Source of the DNA: Haematobia irritans
Taxonomy: Eukaryota; Arthropoda; Insecta; Diptera; Muscidae
Direction: 5' to 3'
Assembly (NCBI RefSeq): GCF_050003625.1
Contig: NC_134397.1
Location: 271,430,070-271,494,069 of the forward strand
Length of the DNA stretch: 64,000 bases
Position numbers and translations under genes: made by a program. The notes below the pieces were generated by a model that made no database searches, was not told where the DNA came from, and worked only from the letters and a program-made list of their open reading frames with translations. Shown here piece by piece: positions 35,463-48,077 of the stretch (positions within the stretch are counted from its first letter, which is position 1; the number at the start of each line of letters is the position of its first letter).

Positions 35463-35788
35463 GAAGCCACAGTGGTGCAATGGTTAGCATGCTCGCCTTG
35501 CATACACAAGGTCGTGGGTTCGATTCCTGCTTCGACCGAACACCAAAAAATTTTTCAGCTGTGTATTATCCCACCTCAGTAATGCTGGTGACATTTCTGA
35601 GGGTTTCAAAGCTTCTTTAAGTGGTTTCACTGCAATGTGGAACGCCGTTGGACTCGGCTATAAAAAGGGGGTCCCTTGACATTGAGCTTAACATGGAATC
35701 GGGCAGCACTCAGTGATAATGTGGTATCACAATGGACTGAATAGTCTAAGTGAGCCTGATACAACGGGCTGCCACCTAACCTAACCTA
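35463..35788 (+). mobile_element. tRNA-headed SINE, near full length
   Basis: A-box-like TGGTGCAATGGTTAG at the start, B-box GGGTTCGATTCC at 35516-35527, then the body (CACCTCAGTAATGCTGGTGA, GTGGAACGCCGTTGG, GGCTATAAAAAGGGGG, TGGTATCACAATGGACTGAA) and the tail CCTAACCTAACC. RNA polymerase III would transcribe an active copy and a LINE enzyme would copy it back. No clear target duplication was seen. Confidence 0.9.
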
Positions 35789-37480
35789 TGACATATATTG
35801 TCCAAATCAGTGATGAACACTGTTTACGGGGGCAACAAATCCAAAATTATTTTGCAATTGTAGAAAAACATATTAGCCAAACTGAGTAAAATTAAAAAAG
35901 GGCTTTGGCCACCGAATTAAAATACTGCGCCCGTTTCTAGCCCAAATGCTCCATTTCCACCCTTTCGAATACCGTGAAATAAAGAGCAGCATGGTTTTCT
36001 TTTTTAAATGTTGACGAACCACTGGACTTCTTTTGTAAAAACGTAGAAATTTAATGTGAATTTATTATGTTAAACCGATTTCACAAAAATCTCCAAATTT
36101 ATGGGAATTCCACCCTAAATCCCCAAGTTCCCAACTCAGAAATTTCGTCCCCTTTCACGACAAAAAAAAGATCCCCAATTTGGGCGGAAATCCCCAATAT
36201 CGGCAACACTACACAGTAGCTCATTCCGTTGTCCTTACACTTGGCCAAACGAAATTGAGTTGTGAAATCCATTCCTCCAATTGCTGTGACTTCCATAAGA
36301 GCTCTTTTAGTTGACTTCTCTTCAATGTTGAAATGCGCACAAAGCTTGTTTGTTGGCGGGCAATGTTAGTGCCCAGTGGTAGCAATAGTGGTTTGGTTCA
36401 GACAATTGCGAATTGTGAAGTTTGTGTTCGGTTCCACCTCCTTGTCTGTTATTGTAATTTGTGCAATTCTAGTGAAGAGTCCTTGATTTCTTTTCTCTTG
36501 GCTATATGCTTTCCCTCCCCAGTATTTCATTTTGTTTGATGACATTTCCCTTTTTAGCATTTTCTAAAGAGAGTAGAAACATTCGTTTTTTTTTCATTCT
36601 GTTCTTTTTTGTCCCCTTCCTATTTTGTATTTTGAAAATGTTGAATTGTTTTTAATTGCGGTTTGCACATAAAGCAACACAGAAACGAGGAGAGACCAAC
36701 AAACACACACACACACATAACACAGAGCCATGCAGACTCAAGCTTAAGTCTTAAGAAACTCACGTATAACGTCAAACACACAAATGATACTGCGATGGGC
36801 TATGTGTGTGTTTGCTTATGCGGGGGTTTGTGGGCTTAAGCTTTGAGTCATTGGATTTGTGTGCGGGAAGGAATTATTTATCAACTCATACTACGGAAGA
36901 GTGCTCGCGTGTGGTGATAGTGCATTGGAATGCTTGAAGAATTCTCCAAGACAGACACATTAGCAAATACAAGACGATGTTCTTCTTTTCTTACAGTAGA
37001 AGAATTTTCTTAACAGACTCAGAAGTAGCATTGTTGGCGTTTTCATGTTTTCCATTTGCTTCAAGGACCGCAGAATATGTGCAAACACAAAAATAGACGT
37101 AAAAAAAAACTGAAAAGTGGAAGTGAATATTTTTGCTTTATTGTTTTCCATGAAAACGAAGCTTAATTTCCTTTTTATTAAAAGCAATATTTCAATAAGG
37201 TCGGCGTAGAAGGGTAGAGAATTGTAATTTGTTTACCAGAAAATTTAAGCAAACTCCGAAGTCCAGGATTAAGGTATTGTATGGAATCTAAAATATAGAA
37301 TCTAATGGATCCTAAAAGTATTATGGTTAATTAAATGGTTTGACAATGGGATTATTTATAATCTTTTGGTTTACTTACTTTACATATTTTAAAATTTTGA
37401 ATTTTGTTTTTGCAATTTTTAGAATGCCGCAATTTTTTTTATTGCTGTTAAATACAAATAAAAAATCAAAAAAAAAAAAA
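35789..37480. other. Low-repeat DNA with possible hAT-like end
   Basis: At 36180-36212, CCCCAATATCGGCAACACTA resembles the right end of a hAT element, but no partner or 8-bp duplication was found. An imperfect inverted repeat lies at 36698-36860. I see no convincing exon. Confidence 0.3.
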
Positions 37481-39694
37481 TCAACACAAAATACATAAAA
37501 ATTCTCAATATTATGTACAAAGACCTCTATATCAGAAGAATCAAACCTATCTCATTGCCCTTAATGAATTTTTAAAATTTCAATTGTCTCAGTCGAAAAA
37601 ATGTCTTAAAACCTACTTTGTTGTCTTCACATCGCCAATAACTTAAATTTCACCAACACTTTAGCAACATCAGTGGTAGTGGTAATAGTAGTCCTTCAAA
37701 GAAGAATGGAAAAGTTATACCTCTTATCCTTAAATTGCAGGTCCTTGAAAGATTCCACACAGAGGGAAAGTATCCGAACAAGAGCGTAATGTCCATTCCA
37801 TTTGTGTTTTTTTTCTGCATAGAATTTACAATAAAAGGCACTTTGGCAAAATGAATGCAAACAAAAAGTGCAAAAGGAATAGAAGGCCAGAAGCAAGTTT
37901 AAAAAATTCTTTACTTCGAATTACTGCAAATGGGGCTCAAAGTAAAGATAACACTTAGGTGAAGAAACAAACGCATCAAATTAAAAAGTATTATGCTGGA
38001 TAGTTGATACTAAAGAGTCGACAATAGTGTCACCTTATGGCAATATTCTTTTGGATTTGTTGTGGTAATATTTATGGACATACCGTGAAATCGTTGTGTA
38101 AGATAACTTTAGTGTACTATTTGTTGCAAGAAATTGTAATAGAAACCTCATAATGACGATAAAAGGATGTTCACAAATACCATAGAAACCGGAAATTATT
38201 TGAGTCTTTGATATGGTATATGGTATACCTACACCGAAAAAATACGACTATTGATCTAATTTGAAACCTAGATTTTAGACTTCTTTAAAATTATGAAATT
38301 TAAATTAAAACGAAATCTAGACCACGAATGAATTTGCCGCAACTTTGAAGTAAAGGAACATTATTTTATTTAATAATTCATAATAACTGATCTATTGACT
38401 CTTTGGACTAAAGATAAACATGCTTTAAATGAAGGCCAAGGCTTATTTTGCATCCTTTGTTAAAATTTTTATGTTTGAAAAAAAAATTTCAAATGTTTTT
38501 ATGTTTTTGTGTGGAGCATCTGTTATGATTTGGATTTTTAAACTGGCTTTTATATGTACTTGAATAGCTTGGTTCATACATCCAAAAACGAAAATAAAAA
38601 TCGAGCTGTATTCTTATTTTACACTAGAAAGCTTCCTAAAGATTTTTTAAGAATTCGCAAATCTGGCTCGTTTTTCGTATAGAGGATCATAGGGTCCTGT
38701 CAAAGTCTTGGCCCAAGACCAATATTAGTTTTCTAATATTGGTATTAAAAATGTTGCTTTGAGCACGATGTTTTATTTATTTATTTGGAGTTTCATATCA
38801 ACCGAATTTCTTGATAATTGTGAAAACTGCAAAATTTATTTCCACTTATTTGATAAAATCGCTCAGTGTACCATACGTATACTTAATATATACTTTTTCC
38901 ACTGAAATATCATACACATAGTAGTGCAATCATTGTATTTTGATTTCCCTTTAGGCACTCTGAGAAAACCTGCTATTTGCACAATAAATACAAACATTAT
39001 TCAATTAATTTCTTCATTCTTAATCTCTGTATATAATCTCAAACGCTCGTACTATTAAATACCTTAGAGGGTTAATATGATCTCTCTGTGTTCGTGTGCA
39101 AATAAAGTGAGAATGTGTGGTGAAGAGAATAACGATATCTTAAATAAAATCCCACCAAAGGAAATATAAGCTGAGTCAGTGTCCGCAACACCCATACATA
39201 CTGTCACCACAATACACACACATAGACACATTAACATCCACACATTCGAATGAACTCAAATAACTTCGGGCCCTTTTTGGGCTGCCTGCTATTGCCATTT
39301 ACGACTTACATCTGAACTCTTGCAACATGCTTCCACACACTTGTATGAATGAATTTTTGCCTTAATCTTTTGCTTTTCTGTTTCACCTTCAGTTTGGTCT
39401 TATGATTCTTTAAGACTTAAGTCGTTTTTTTGTTCTTCGTTTTCATTTAGTAGCTTAAGGCAAGAGTTAGTCGTGGTAACTTCGTAATCACTTTGTAACA
39501 GTGATTGAGGGCATATGGGAGGAATTAAAACGCAGAGATTTGAAAGCTTAAATGAAATAAGTAATACATTTACAGGGTGGCAAACATGAAGTGTTGCCAA
39601 TTAAAAGGAGTCTATATTTTTCAAGATTAAAATTATCAGTTGACAGATTGCACACTAGGTTTCCCCAAGCCCGAAAAATAAAAGGCAAATCTCC
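37481..39694. other. AT-rich DNA with a probable MITE
   Basis: At 38230, TA-CACCGAAAAAATACG starts a likely MITE ending near 38513 (ATGTTTTTGTGTG). 38722-38745 is a short hairpin (ACCAATATTAG-TTTT-CTAATATTGGT). No gene was seen. Confidence 0.3.
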
Positions 39695-39696
39695 TA

Positions 39697-40086
39697 CACC
39701 CAGAAAAAAGTGACCCCTTCTTTAAGTTAAAATGCACTCATTGTAAAGAATGTTGAACTTCGTATAGCGCCAAAGACATTTTTATTTGTTTGAACGATTT
39801 TAGTTCGGATTTAGTTTATTTTTACGAATGCTTTGTTATCATCGAATAAAATTTTTTTGTTCACTTGTAAATTCTTATACCCAGCAAAGAAAACTGTATT
39901 AGTAAAATTCCGTGCCTTATTCTAGTTAATGAACTATTCCTAACTGCTTTCAATTTAGGATTTTTTTTACTGAAACAAGTAAATTTTATTATTTCACACA
40001 AAAATTTAACTGAATGGAAATAAAATGGCTAAACTAAATTGATGAAAATTTTTTCCTTTAGTTTCGAAAACACTTTTTTCTGGGTG
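39697..40086. mobile_element. TA-flanked MITE with 16-bp perfect inverted repeats
   Basis: Ends CACCCAGAAAAAAGTG and CACTTTTTTCTGGGTG are perfect inverted repeats flanked by TA (39695-39696, 40087-40088). Length 390 bp, non-coding, probably Tc1/mariner-type. It is inserted in sequence resembling 42313-42365 (ACTAGG..CCCAA.CCCG...AAAAGGCAA). Confidence 0.75.
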
Positions 40087-40088
40087 TA

Positions 40089-42464
40089 CCTTTAATTAAA
40101 TCATTGAACTATCAGACCCAAAATTAGGCATGAACCTCGATTTGTAGCTTTAAAATTTTCAAGTTGTGTTAAAACATTCTCGACACCAATTAACATACTG
40201 TGCTTGACTTTGCCATAACCGCTGTTCTAAAGGTTATATTTGGATGTCCTGAGAAAAGATTATAGGAATTAAAGGGAAGGAAGGACTTATTCTTTTGTTT
40301 TGTGAACACTCAAATTTTGGATTGTTATCGTTGCTGTGTATGTTAGATGATGTGTTTGGTGTTTTTCACTTTCATAACAACAACAATTTAAGAACAACAA
40401 CAATGCTGGAAAGAGTAACAACAATCACATCAACAATAGCACATTGTAATAATCCATGTCCATATGTGTTCCACAAATGTCTCACTAATCGCAACACATT
40501 AGGAAACACTCACAGACATACTCCCGCTCATACATACATCAATGCCACTCACTCGCAGAGTATGAGAGCATAAGACCACCCTCACCCTTAGATGAACACA
40601 CACATATTCATTCACAATAATACCCCTATGTGAGGGAACCAGCTTTCTTTCTTCTTAGTGTTTTTGTTGTTTATGTCTTCACACGTTAAAGCAAGGGGTG
40701 GGGGCTCTTTTTACTAGGATGGGGTTTGCATGGTGGTGGTTGGGTGCTGTAAAATCACACAGATGTTTTCCGGCAGTCGGACAGCTGTAGACTTTTTAGG
40801 TGGGCATAGAGAAATGGAGTTATCCAACACTCCTTTCTCCATCCATTGTGTGATGCAGTATAAGGCCTAATTAGACAATTTGCTTGGGGGGGCTTAAATG
40901 TAAACAAAGCCTAAGAGAAAAAAATAGCTACAATGGCAGACCCATTTGAGCCGTTTATTTGTCCCCAGGATTAATGTCGAAAATAAAAAAAGATTAAAAG
41001 TCTCAACCCACAAAATTGATAAAAGCAAATACTTGAGGCAAAGTTAAAGCATAATGGAAAACAGTTATAAATATATAAAGTCACACTAGTTTCAAATTAA
41101 ATTTGGGGGTTATTGTTTTCCATGGAAGATATCCTCTTAAGTATTTTTGTTCGAAGACATCCAGTTAAGTATTTTTGTTTATTCAGGTTAATATGACTTT
41201 ATATAAAATACCATATTCAGAGAACGAAAGATTATGAGTAAAAAGTAGTTAAGATATAACTTGAACTTTTAAAGCTATTTACTTTTTATGGAAAGAAATA
41301 TATTTTGTACTAAGAAATATGATTTATACAAAGTTATAAATGCGATTATTTATTTCAAAAGGGAGATATGTTTTTTCCATATGCAGATGGTTCTCGTAAC
41401 TAAAAGTAAGCTTTGTTGTATCAGATTATACAAAAATTTTAATTGTAAAAATTCAGTTTGCTGATCCACGTAAAGGTTATAAAAGAACAAGCGATTTATG
41501 CCAACGTTTGCTTTGTTTGTCCTATTCTTTTATGATTTATACGAAATTTTAATTGAATTCTAAACATTTTTAATTAAAAATTTATTTGATTCAATAATCA
41601 ATCGCAATTATAAATTTTTAAATATTAATTGTATTCATTAATTTTTTAATTGACGTTGGTAGATGTTACTATATTTATTTATGTATAATATAAATAATGA
41701 CCGAAATTAAGGTTCTAAGTACAAAGATTTTCGATGCAAGGTGGTTGTTACTATAACTTACTGTTATTGAAGAAATTTCAATAAAAAATTAATTCGATCT
41801 GTGAATGTCATGATTGAAAACAACACAAAAAAAATTGTAGTGCAAATGTGCATAATATGGCCATAATTAAAAAAAAGCGAATGGTATGTATACGCGCTAT
41901 ATTCCATCCATCCGACTTGTTTCATATGTGACACGGTTAAGAGCCTTTTTGGGGGATAACCTTGTTCGATATATTAACAATATTGGGCATGCAATGCCAG
42001 TAATGTTGCACCATTTGAGAAAATAGGTTGATATGTATACACGGGAGTACTACATGTTTTTTCTTCTTTTTTTTAAATTTTATTGTCCACAGAAAAAAAA
42101 TATGGGAAAAGCATCAAATATGGTAATGGTATAAAATTTTTAGAATCTATTTAGATTTTTCGAATTGTCTACTTTTTGCACGAATTATGGGCCTTCACAC
42201 GGTCGCCAAAGTCATCACATATTGCACGAAGGTTGCTCTGCGGTATTTTGGCCAAATCCCGGCGAATGTCAAAACAGTAAATATAACTTCAAAAATATCA
42301 AGCTGTACTTTAGAGCTGTCAGATAGCAACACTAGGATTGCCCAAACCCGGCATATAAAAGGCAACCCTAGCAGTTGTCATTATAATAGTAATTTTCCAT
42401 AATTAAATACTCCGTTTACTATGGTTTTAGTTATTTTGAATATTTTAAAAAGCATTGCATACTA
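40089..42464. other. Low-repeat DNA with MITE debris
   Basis: 41540-41660 has AATTAATTG-type words of the AT-rich MITE. 42329-42369 contains CTAGGATTGCC...GGCAACCCTAG, a small inverted pair. I see no gene; open frames are short and unsupported. Confidence 0.3.
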
Positions 42465-42754
42465 CACACAAAAAAAAATTTTTTCTGATTCAATCACGGA
42501 ATTAATTGATCCAATTAATTTTTAATTGAAATGTCTTCAATCACAGAAATGATAGTATCAATTAAAAAAATTAATTGAAGGTCAATTAAAAAGTTAATAG
42601 ATCCAATTAAAAAATTAATTGATACTATTATTTTTGTGATTGATTTTTGTTTCAATTAAAAAATTTGTTGAATCAATTAAATTTTTAATTGAATATTTTT
42701 TAAAACCCAATTAAAATTTTAATTGGAAAAATTTTCGTGAAATTTTTTTGTGTG
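42465..42754. mobile_element. AT-rich MITE, full length, TA-flanked
   Basis: Ends CACACAAAAAAAAATTTTTT and AAATTTTTTTGTGTG with TA at 42463-42464 and 42755-42756. Repeated AATTAATTG words and ATGATAGTATCAATT are shared, in opposite orientation, with 62043-62305. 290 bp, non-coding. Confidence 0.8.
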
Positions 42755-42892
42755 TAGGGGGAATTAGTGGAAAAATTGTCTTCATCGCATGATAATTCAC
42801 CCCAAGGCTTGTGACGTTTAAAGATCTTGACGATCATTGCTGTTGTTTTTGATTTCAGCTTAAAACCATGCATTGACTAAACTACAAGTGTA

Positions 42893-44187
42893 ACAGGTTG
42901 GCTGATAAGTCCCCGGTCTGACACATGGATGGTGTCGCTAGTATTAAATGCATATTATTTTTATATAGTACCAACCTTCAAATGATTCGTGTCAAAATTT
43001 GACGTCTGTAAGTCAATTAGTTTGTGAGATAGAGCGTCTTTTGTGAAGCAACTTTTGTTATTGTGAAAAAAATATGGAAAAAAGGAATTTCGTGTTTTGA
43101 TAAAATACTGTTTTCTGAAGGGGAAAAATACGGTGGAAACAAAAACTTGGCTTGATAATGAGTTTCCGAACTCTGCCCCAAGGAAATCAACAATAATTGA
43201 TTGGTATGCAAAATTCAAGCGTGGTGAAATGAGCACGGAGGACGGTAAACGCAGTGGACGCCCGAAAGAGGTGGTTACCAAAGAAAACATCAAAAAAATC
43301 CACAAAATGATTTTGAATGACCGTAAAATGAAGTTGATCGAGATAGCAGAGGCCTTAAAGATATCAAAGGAACGTGTTGGTGATATCATTCATCAATATT
43401 TTCATATGCGGAAGCTCTGTACAAAATGGGTGCCGCGCGAGCTCACATTTGACCAAAAACAACAACGTGTTGATGATTCTGAGATTGCAGCTGTTTACTC
43501 GTAATACACCTGAGTTTTTCCGTCGATATGTGACAATGGATGAAACTTGGCTCCATCACTACACTCTTGAGTCCAATCGACAGTCGGCTGAGTGGACAGC
43601 GACCGGTGAACCGTTTCCGAAGCGTGGAAAGACTCAAAAGTCCCTTGGCAAAGTAATGGCCTCTGTTTTTTTGGGATGCGCATGGAATAATTTTTATCGA
43701 TTAGTTATCTTGAGAAGGGGAAAACCATCAACAGTGACTATTATATGGCGTTATTGCAGCGTTTGAAGGTCGAAATCGCGGCAAAACGGCCCCATATGAA
43801 GAAGAAAAAAGTGTTGTTCCACCAAGACAACGACCCGTGCCAAAAGTCATTAAGAACGATGGCAAAAATTCATGAATTGGGCTTCGAATTGCTTCCCCAC
43901 CCACCGTATTCTCCAGATCTGGCCCCAGCGACTTTTTCTTGTTCTCAGACCTCAAAAGGATGCTCGCAGGGAAAAAATTTGGCTGCAATGAAGAGGTGAT
44001 CGCCGAAACTGAGGTCTATTTTGAGGCAAAACCGAAGGAGTACTACCAAAATGGTATCAAAAAATTGGAAGATCGTTGTAATCGTTGTATCGCTCTTGAA
44101 GGGAACTATGTTGAATAATAAAAACGAATTTTGACAAAAAAAAATGTGTTTTTCTTTGTTAGACCAGGGACTTATCAGCCAACCTGT
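42893..44187 (+). mobile_element. Himar1-like mariner, copy 2
   Basis: Inverted repeats ACAGGTTGGCTGATAAGTCC...; the right copy has one mismatch (ACCAGGG). TA duplications are at 42891-42892 and 44188-44189. 1295 bp, very similar to copy 1 (3665-4946) along its whole length. The empty site is preserved at 44584-44645. Confidence 0.97.
43074..44118 (+). pseudogene. Himar1-like mariner transposase pseudogene, copy 2
   Basis: The ATG at 43074 is kept, but an A is missing in the following run, so the frame is lost at codon 3; the correct frame is open from 43097. It then encodes the DNA-binding half (WLDNEFPNSAPRKSTIIDWY, IAEALKISKERVGDII). A deletion near 43490 shifts the frame; the next segment keeps the first catalytic Asp (VTMDETW). 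A shift after GKVMASVF (near 43665) and another near 43925 (LAP, then out of frame before the third Asp) follow. The second Asp is present in HQDNDPCQ, where two neighbouring residues differ from copy 1. With four or more frame breaks it is non-functional, through lesions different from those in copy 1. Confidence 0.95.
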
Positions 44188-44645
44188 TAGCTTAACCACA
44201 GAGGAAAATAATGTTTCTCAAATTTAGTTGGGCAAAGCCCTATAGACTGCAAGAAGATTGGATGGACGCACGTTTCGGAATTAGCACATTCCTCATCAGC
44301 ATCCTCTACTTGCAGCAACACTATCAACCAATTACCAGAATAAATTCAGGCAGTTCACTAAACCCAAAAGTAAACCACACTTGAACCTTCCGAAAAAAAG
44401 GTTTCCACGATAGCCTGCTTATGTCGAAATAAATTCGTATAAATATATCTCTTTTGCTTTGCCACCGTCAAATCATCGATTTGAGTGCAGTTGGCTGGGT
44501 TTATTTTGAGCGTGTTTCCACTTTTTTCATTCGTTTTATTTTGTTATTGTTGATTTTTTTCTGTAATCATTGTTGTTGTTTTTGATTTCAGCTTAAAACC
44601 ATGCATTGACTAAACTACAAATGTAGCTTAAACAACAGAGGAAAA

Positions 44646-45885
44646 GAATTAATTTCCAAAAAGCCATAGAAAAATACTGAAGACACGGCTTCTTGTGTTC
44701 CACCGTTTCAATAAAGGCAATAACCTTCTTATTTTTTCATTTGATGACCGATAAATTAAGGACAGATAATTACTGATCCGTCATCTATATATAATTACTG
44801 ATCCGTCATCTGCCATCTATATATTTTGCTAACGCGAATGCAAAAGATGTTGAACCCAAATAGCCATCACATCATAGCCATATCCTGTCAGTCTTCTTGA
44901 AGTGTATTTGATTCTATGTTCGACTCCTTCGACAGTCTGCCTGTTAGTCTATCTTTTGTCTCTTAAGTTGATTGGACCCTACAGATATAGCCTTCAGAAA
45001 TGAAAGCACGCAAAAAAAAACTTAAAATGTCAAAGTATTTACCATCAGGATACTTTTTTGTTGTACCATTTAGGAAAAAAGTTTGTCTTCTTGTCACTTG
45101 TTTGTTGTTGTTGTGGGTGTCATTTGTTGCTCCTCTTCAGCTAGTCATTTTGCCCCAAGTTGATGTTGTTGTCGTTGTTTAATTAAGAACCCTCTTCATA
45201 GTATCAAAATCCTACTCATCATCATCATCAGCAGCATTATCACAACCAAATAGGAATGCAACCCCTTTTCTCCTTTAGCATATTCACAATCATTACAATG
45301 TTTTCAAGTTGGAATTTTTCACAAAAAAGTTTTATTTGAAAACAGAAACTCACAAAAGTTTTGCCTTTGCCTTAAGTTCAAGAATTCTTTTTTTTTTTTG
45401 AGGGGGCAGAGGAAGGGATATAATAAAAAACATTTGGTGGCAGAAATCAGATCTTCTAATTAGGTTGAATGCAATAGCCATCCTCCTTAGAAACAACAAT
45501 ATAAATAATTACAATATTCTTAATTGAATATCGTTAGGATTTTGGGGGGTTTCGTTTGTGAGAAAAATGCCTTTTATTTAAGACTCCAATCATGGATAAG
45601 GATTATGGGGTTTAACAAAGAATTTTAATAGAAAGCTCTAGTATTTAATTTATAAAATTAAATATGCTATTTTGTGTGTAATATTTAAGTTAATCGTTGT
45701 GATGTTCTTTTTCTTTTTGATTTTATATTTTTTATTCGTTAAATATTCATCTTCTATAACATTTTTCAATGAGTAAATGCGATGTGAACCATAGTGCGTA
45801 TGAGGCATATTTCAGCAGTTAACTGAATGTGGGGTAATCATACGCACTATGGCCCTTTATTCAAAGCAGGCGAAAAGAATCGAAA
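44646..45885. other. Low-repeat DNA
   Basis: GTTGTTGTTGTGG and ATCATCATCATCAGC triplet tracts occur at 45103-45116 and 45217-45231, and ATTACTGATCCGTCATCTAT is duplicated at 44769 and 44798. No element termini and no gene were seen. Confidence 0.3.
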
Positions 45886-46260
45886 TGCAATCACGGTTGC
45901 CAAAGTTGATAGAATTCTACCAAAAATGGTAGATTTTTTTCTGTTTGGTAGATTGGTAAAATTCTGGAAGTTTTGGTAGATTTTTCAAAACATTCCTCTC
46001 CAATTAAAGGGCTGGAGAAAATTATCTGTAGAAATAAAATTTTGACAAAATTTTCTATAGAAATACAATTTTGATAAAATTTTCTATAGAAATAACATTT
46101 TGACAAAATTTTCTGTAGAAGTTTTGACAAAATTCTCTATAGAAGTTCGATTTTGAATAGAAGTAAACATTTAGACAAAATTTTCTGTAGAAGTTAAATT
46201 TTGATAACATTTTCTAAAGGAATAAAATTTTATCAATATTTTATATAAATTCAATGTCTT
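45886..46260 (-). repeat. 29-bp minisatellite with boundary module
   Basis: The module 45896-46008 (GGTTGCCAAAG, TAGAATTCTACCAAAAATGG, TTTTTTTCTGTTTGGTAG, GGAAGTTTTGGTAGATTTTT) is followed by about eight 29-bp units. The module is the reverse complement of that at 56906-57010. Confidence 0.78.
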
Positions 46261-47822
46261 TAAAAATTTTAATTTTCGTGTTAGATCATACTATCAAAAT
46301 CAATTGTAAGTTCTTCTATGAGTAGTAACTTTCCCTCAACGGTTGGTGCAAGCAAAAATCCTTATAACATTTAAAATTGACACATTTAAAATATTGTCGC
46401 TAGTATGAGAGATCAAAATATATAATAAATAAACTTCTAAAATAAAATAATAAAACATTTCTTTCTAAGAAAATTTTGTTTTGATACTGACTATAAAAAT
46501 TTGATCAAAAACTTCAAAAAAAGATTTTTAAATTTGATAGCTTTTTATTAAATTTTTCTTCAAATTTTGGTTTTGGCGCGGGTTGCAATCCTGAATGCAA
46601 TGTACTATGAATCACAATGAACAATAGTCAATATATTGATCAACTTATCAATAGATAAATAAATAATATTAATAATTTAAAAAATCGCCACGAGTTTCTG
46701 ATGGGTCCGTAAATTTTCTCCAATTTACCATAGTTTGGAGAACATAACTTTTTGGAAATGAATATTCAATCATCTTTAAAACTTTGTTCTGGGGTTTCTA
46801 GATAAAAAAGTTCCAAGAAGGCGTTACGTATATGGGCCCCATGAAAATTAGATCCAAGACGATAACACCAAAGTTTTATGCTTTTTGAGGAGTAAGACCA
46901 TTTTATTGTTGGTATCCGTTTGCATTATGAAAATAAACCCAATTTGCTTTTTGGGATTGTATCGCATCTGAGTTTCTTTTATGGACAGAGTCGCAAGTGG
47001 GCTAACCCGATTCTCAAGAGAATCGTACTAAGTAACACATGTTTAATTTATTTCTTAAAACTTCATATTTTTCCATCAGTTAGGGTTCATTTTCACACGG
47101 TCATTAAAATCAAGAGAGAAAATGATCGTTAATCTTGTTGGATGTTGGTTGAGATTCGCCAACCAACATCCAGTACTCACCACGTAGTGCGGGTGAGTAT
47201 CATCTGTAAATTTCTTGCTGGTGTTAGTAATTTTAACTTTCTCCAAAGAGTACATGGATCCGTAATGCGCCGACAGTCATATAACGATGCAAATACTCCT
47301 TTGCATTGTGCTGAAATGACGTCAAATTCTGCGCTGACATTTGCGTAAGTTGTGCGCAGTGGACTAACTGAACAACTTAATCACCAATTATAAAAAATAT
47401 TTGGCAGAATCTTCAATGGGTCGAAAATAACATCAGGTAATATATTTCATACATTCCATTTTTCCCTATTTAATTCTTCACAGTCTGTTGATTTGCCAAA
47501 CTTTTTTAATTTCAATCATTCTTTGAAGATAAATTGGGCATGAACATTTTAAAGTTTAACATTCTTCCTCCTTTCACCCACCTCATGATTGGGAGAAGTG
47601 AAATAAGAATTATTGACTGGGATTTTTATAAACTCAAAACTTTTCATAATTTACTCTTTATAATATATTGACTATAAAATACAAATACAGTTGAAAAAAG
47701 CAAGAACAGAAAATAAATGTTTAGAGTGTTAAAGATTTATTCATCTACAATACTTAAAAACCATCTTCAAAATCTCCTTGACATTTTCAGCAATGTTTGG
47801 CTGTTATTTTGTTGGCACCTAT
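46261..47822. other. Low-repeat DNA with consecutive perfect hairpins
   Basis: 47139-47151 and 47160-47172 form a perfect 13-bp stem with an 8-nt loop (TGGATGTTGGTTG). 47175-47181 and 47192-47198 form a perfect 7-bp stem (ACTCACC), and ATGCAAA/TTTGCAT lies at about 47286-47305. No gene was assigned. Confidence 0.45.
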
Positions 47823-47996
47823 TATAAGGATTGTTCTTTTTTTCCTTTTTATTAAAACTTCCGTTTTATGTAGTTGTTAGTAACAGAATGACATTTCCTT
47901 TTTTTTTTTTATTTTCAATAAATTGTAAAATAATTTTCTTGGCTTGTTTTTCCAAAAATAATATTTAAAGTATTTTTATTATACAAAGTGCCTACA
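47823..47996 (-). repeat. 3' LTR of the gypsy element
   Basis: 174 bp; same sequence as 52453-52625 apart from one extra T in the poly-T run (12 versus 11). Confidence 0.93.
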
Positions 47997-48077
47997 ACTC
48001 GGCCATGCTCCTTTGTACACGTCCACGTGATACATCTGAAATTGAGAAATATAATCTTTTAATTTAAGAAAACAATT

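Larger units (their letters stand above)
42833..44645 (+). repeat. ~80-bp direct repeat pair, one copy filled by Himar1-like mariner
   Basis: The words GATTTCAGCTTAAAACCATG and CATTGACTAAACTACAA occur at 42850-42887 and again at 44584-44621. In the first copy the mariner interrupts after GTGTA and sequence resumes TAGCTTAACCACAGAGG at 44188. In the second copy ATGTAGCTTAAACAACAGAGG is continuous. The spacing without the mariner is about 440 bp. Confidence 0.85.

Noticed and set aside
36180..36215. Right end of another hAT element
   Set aside because: The end-like sequence has no partner end and no 8-bp duplication.
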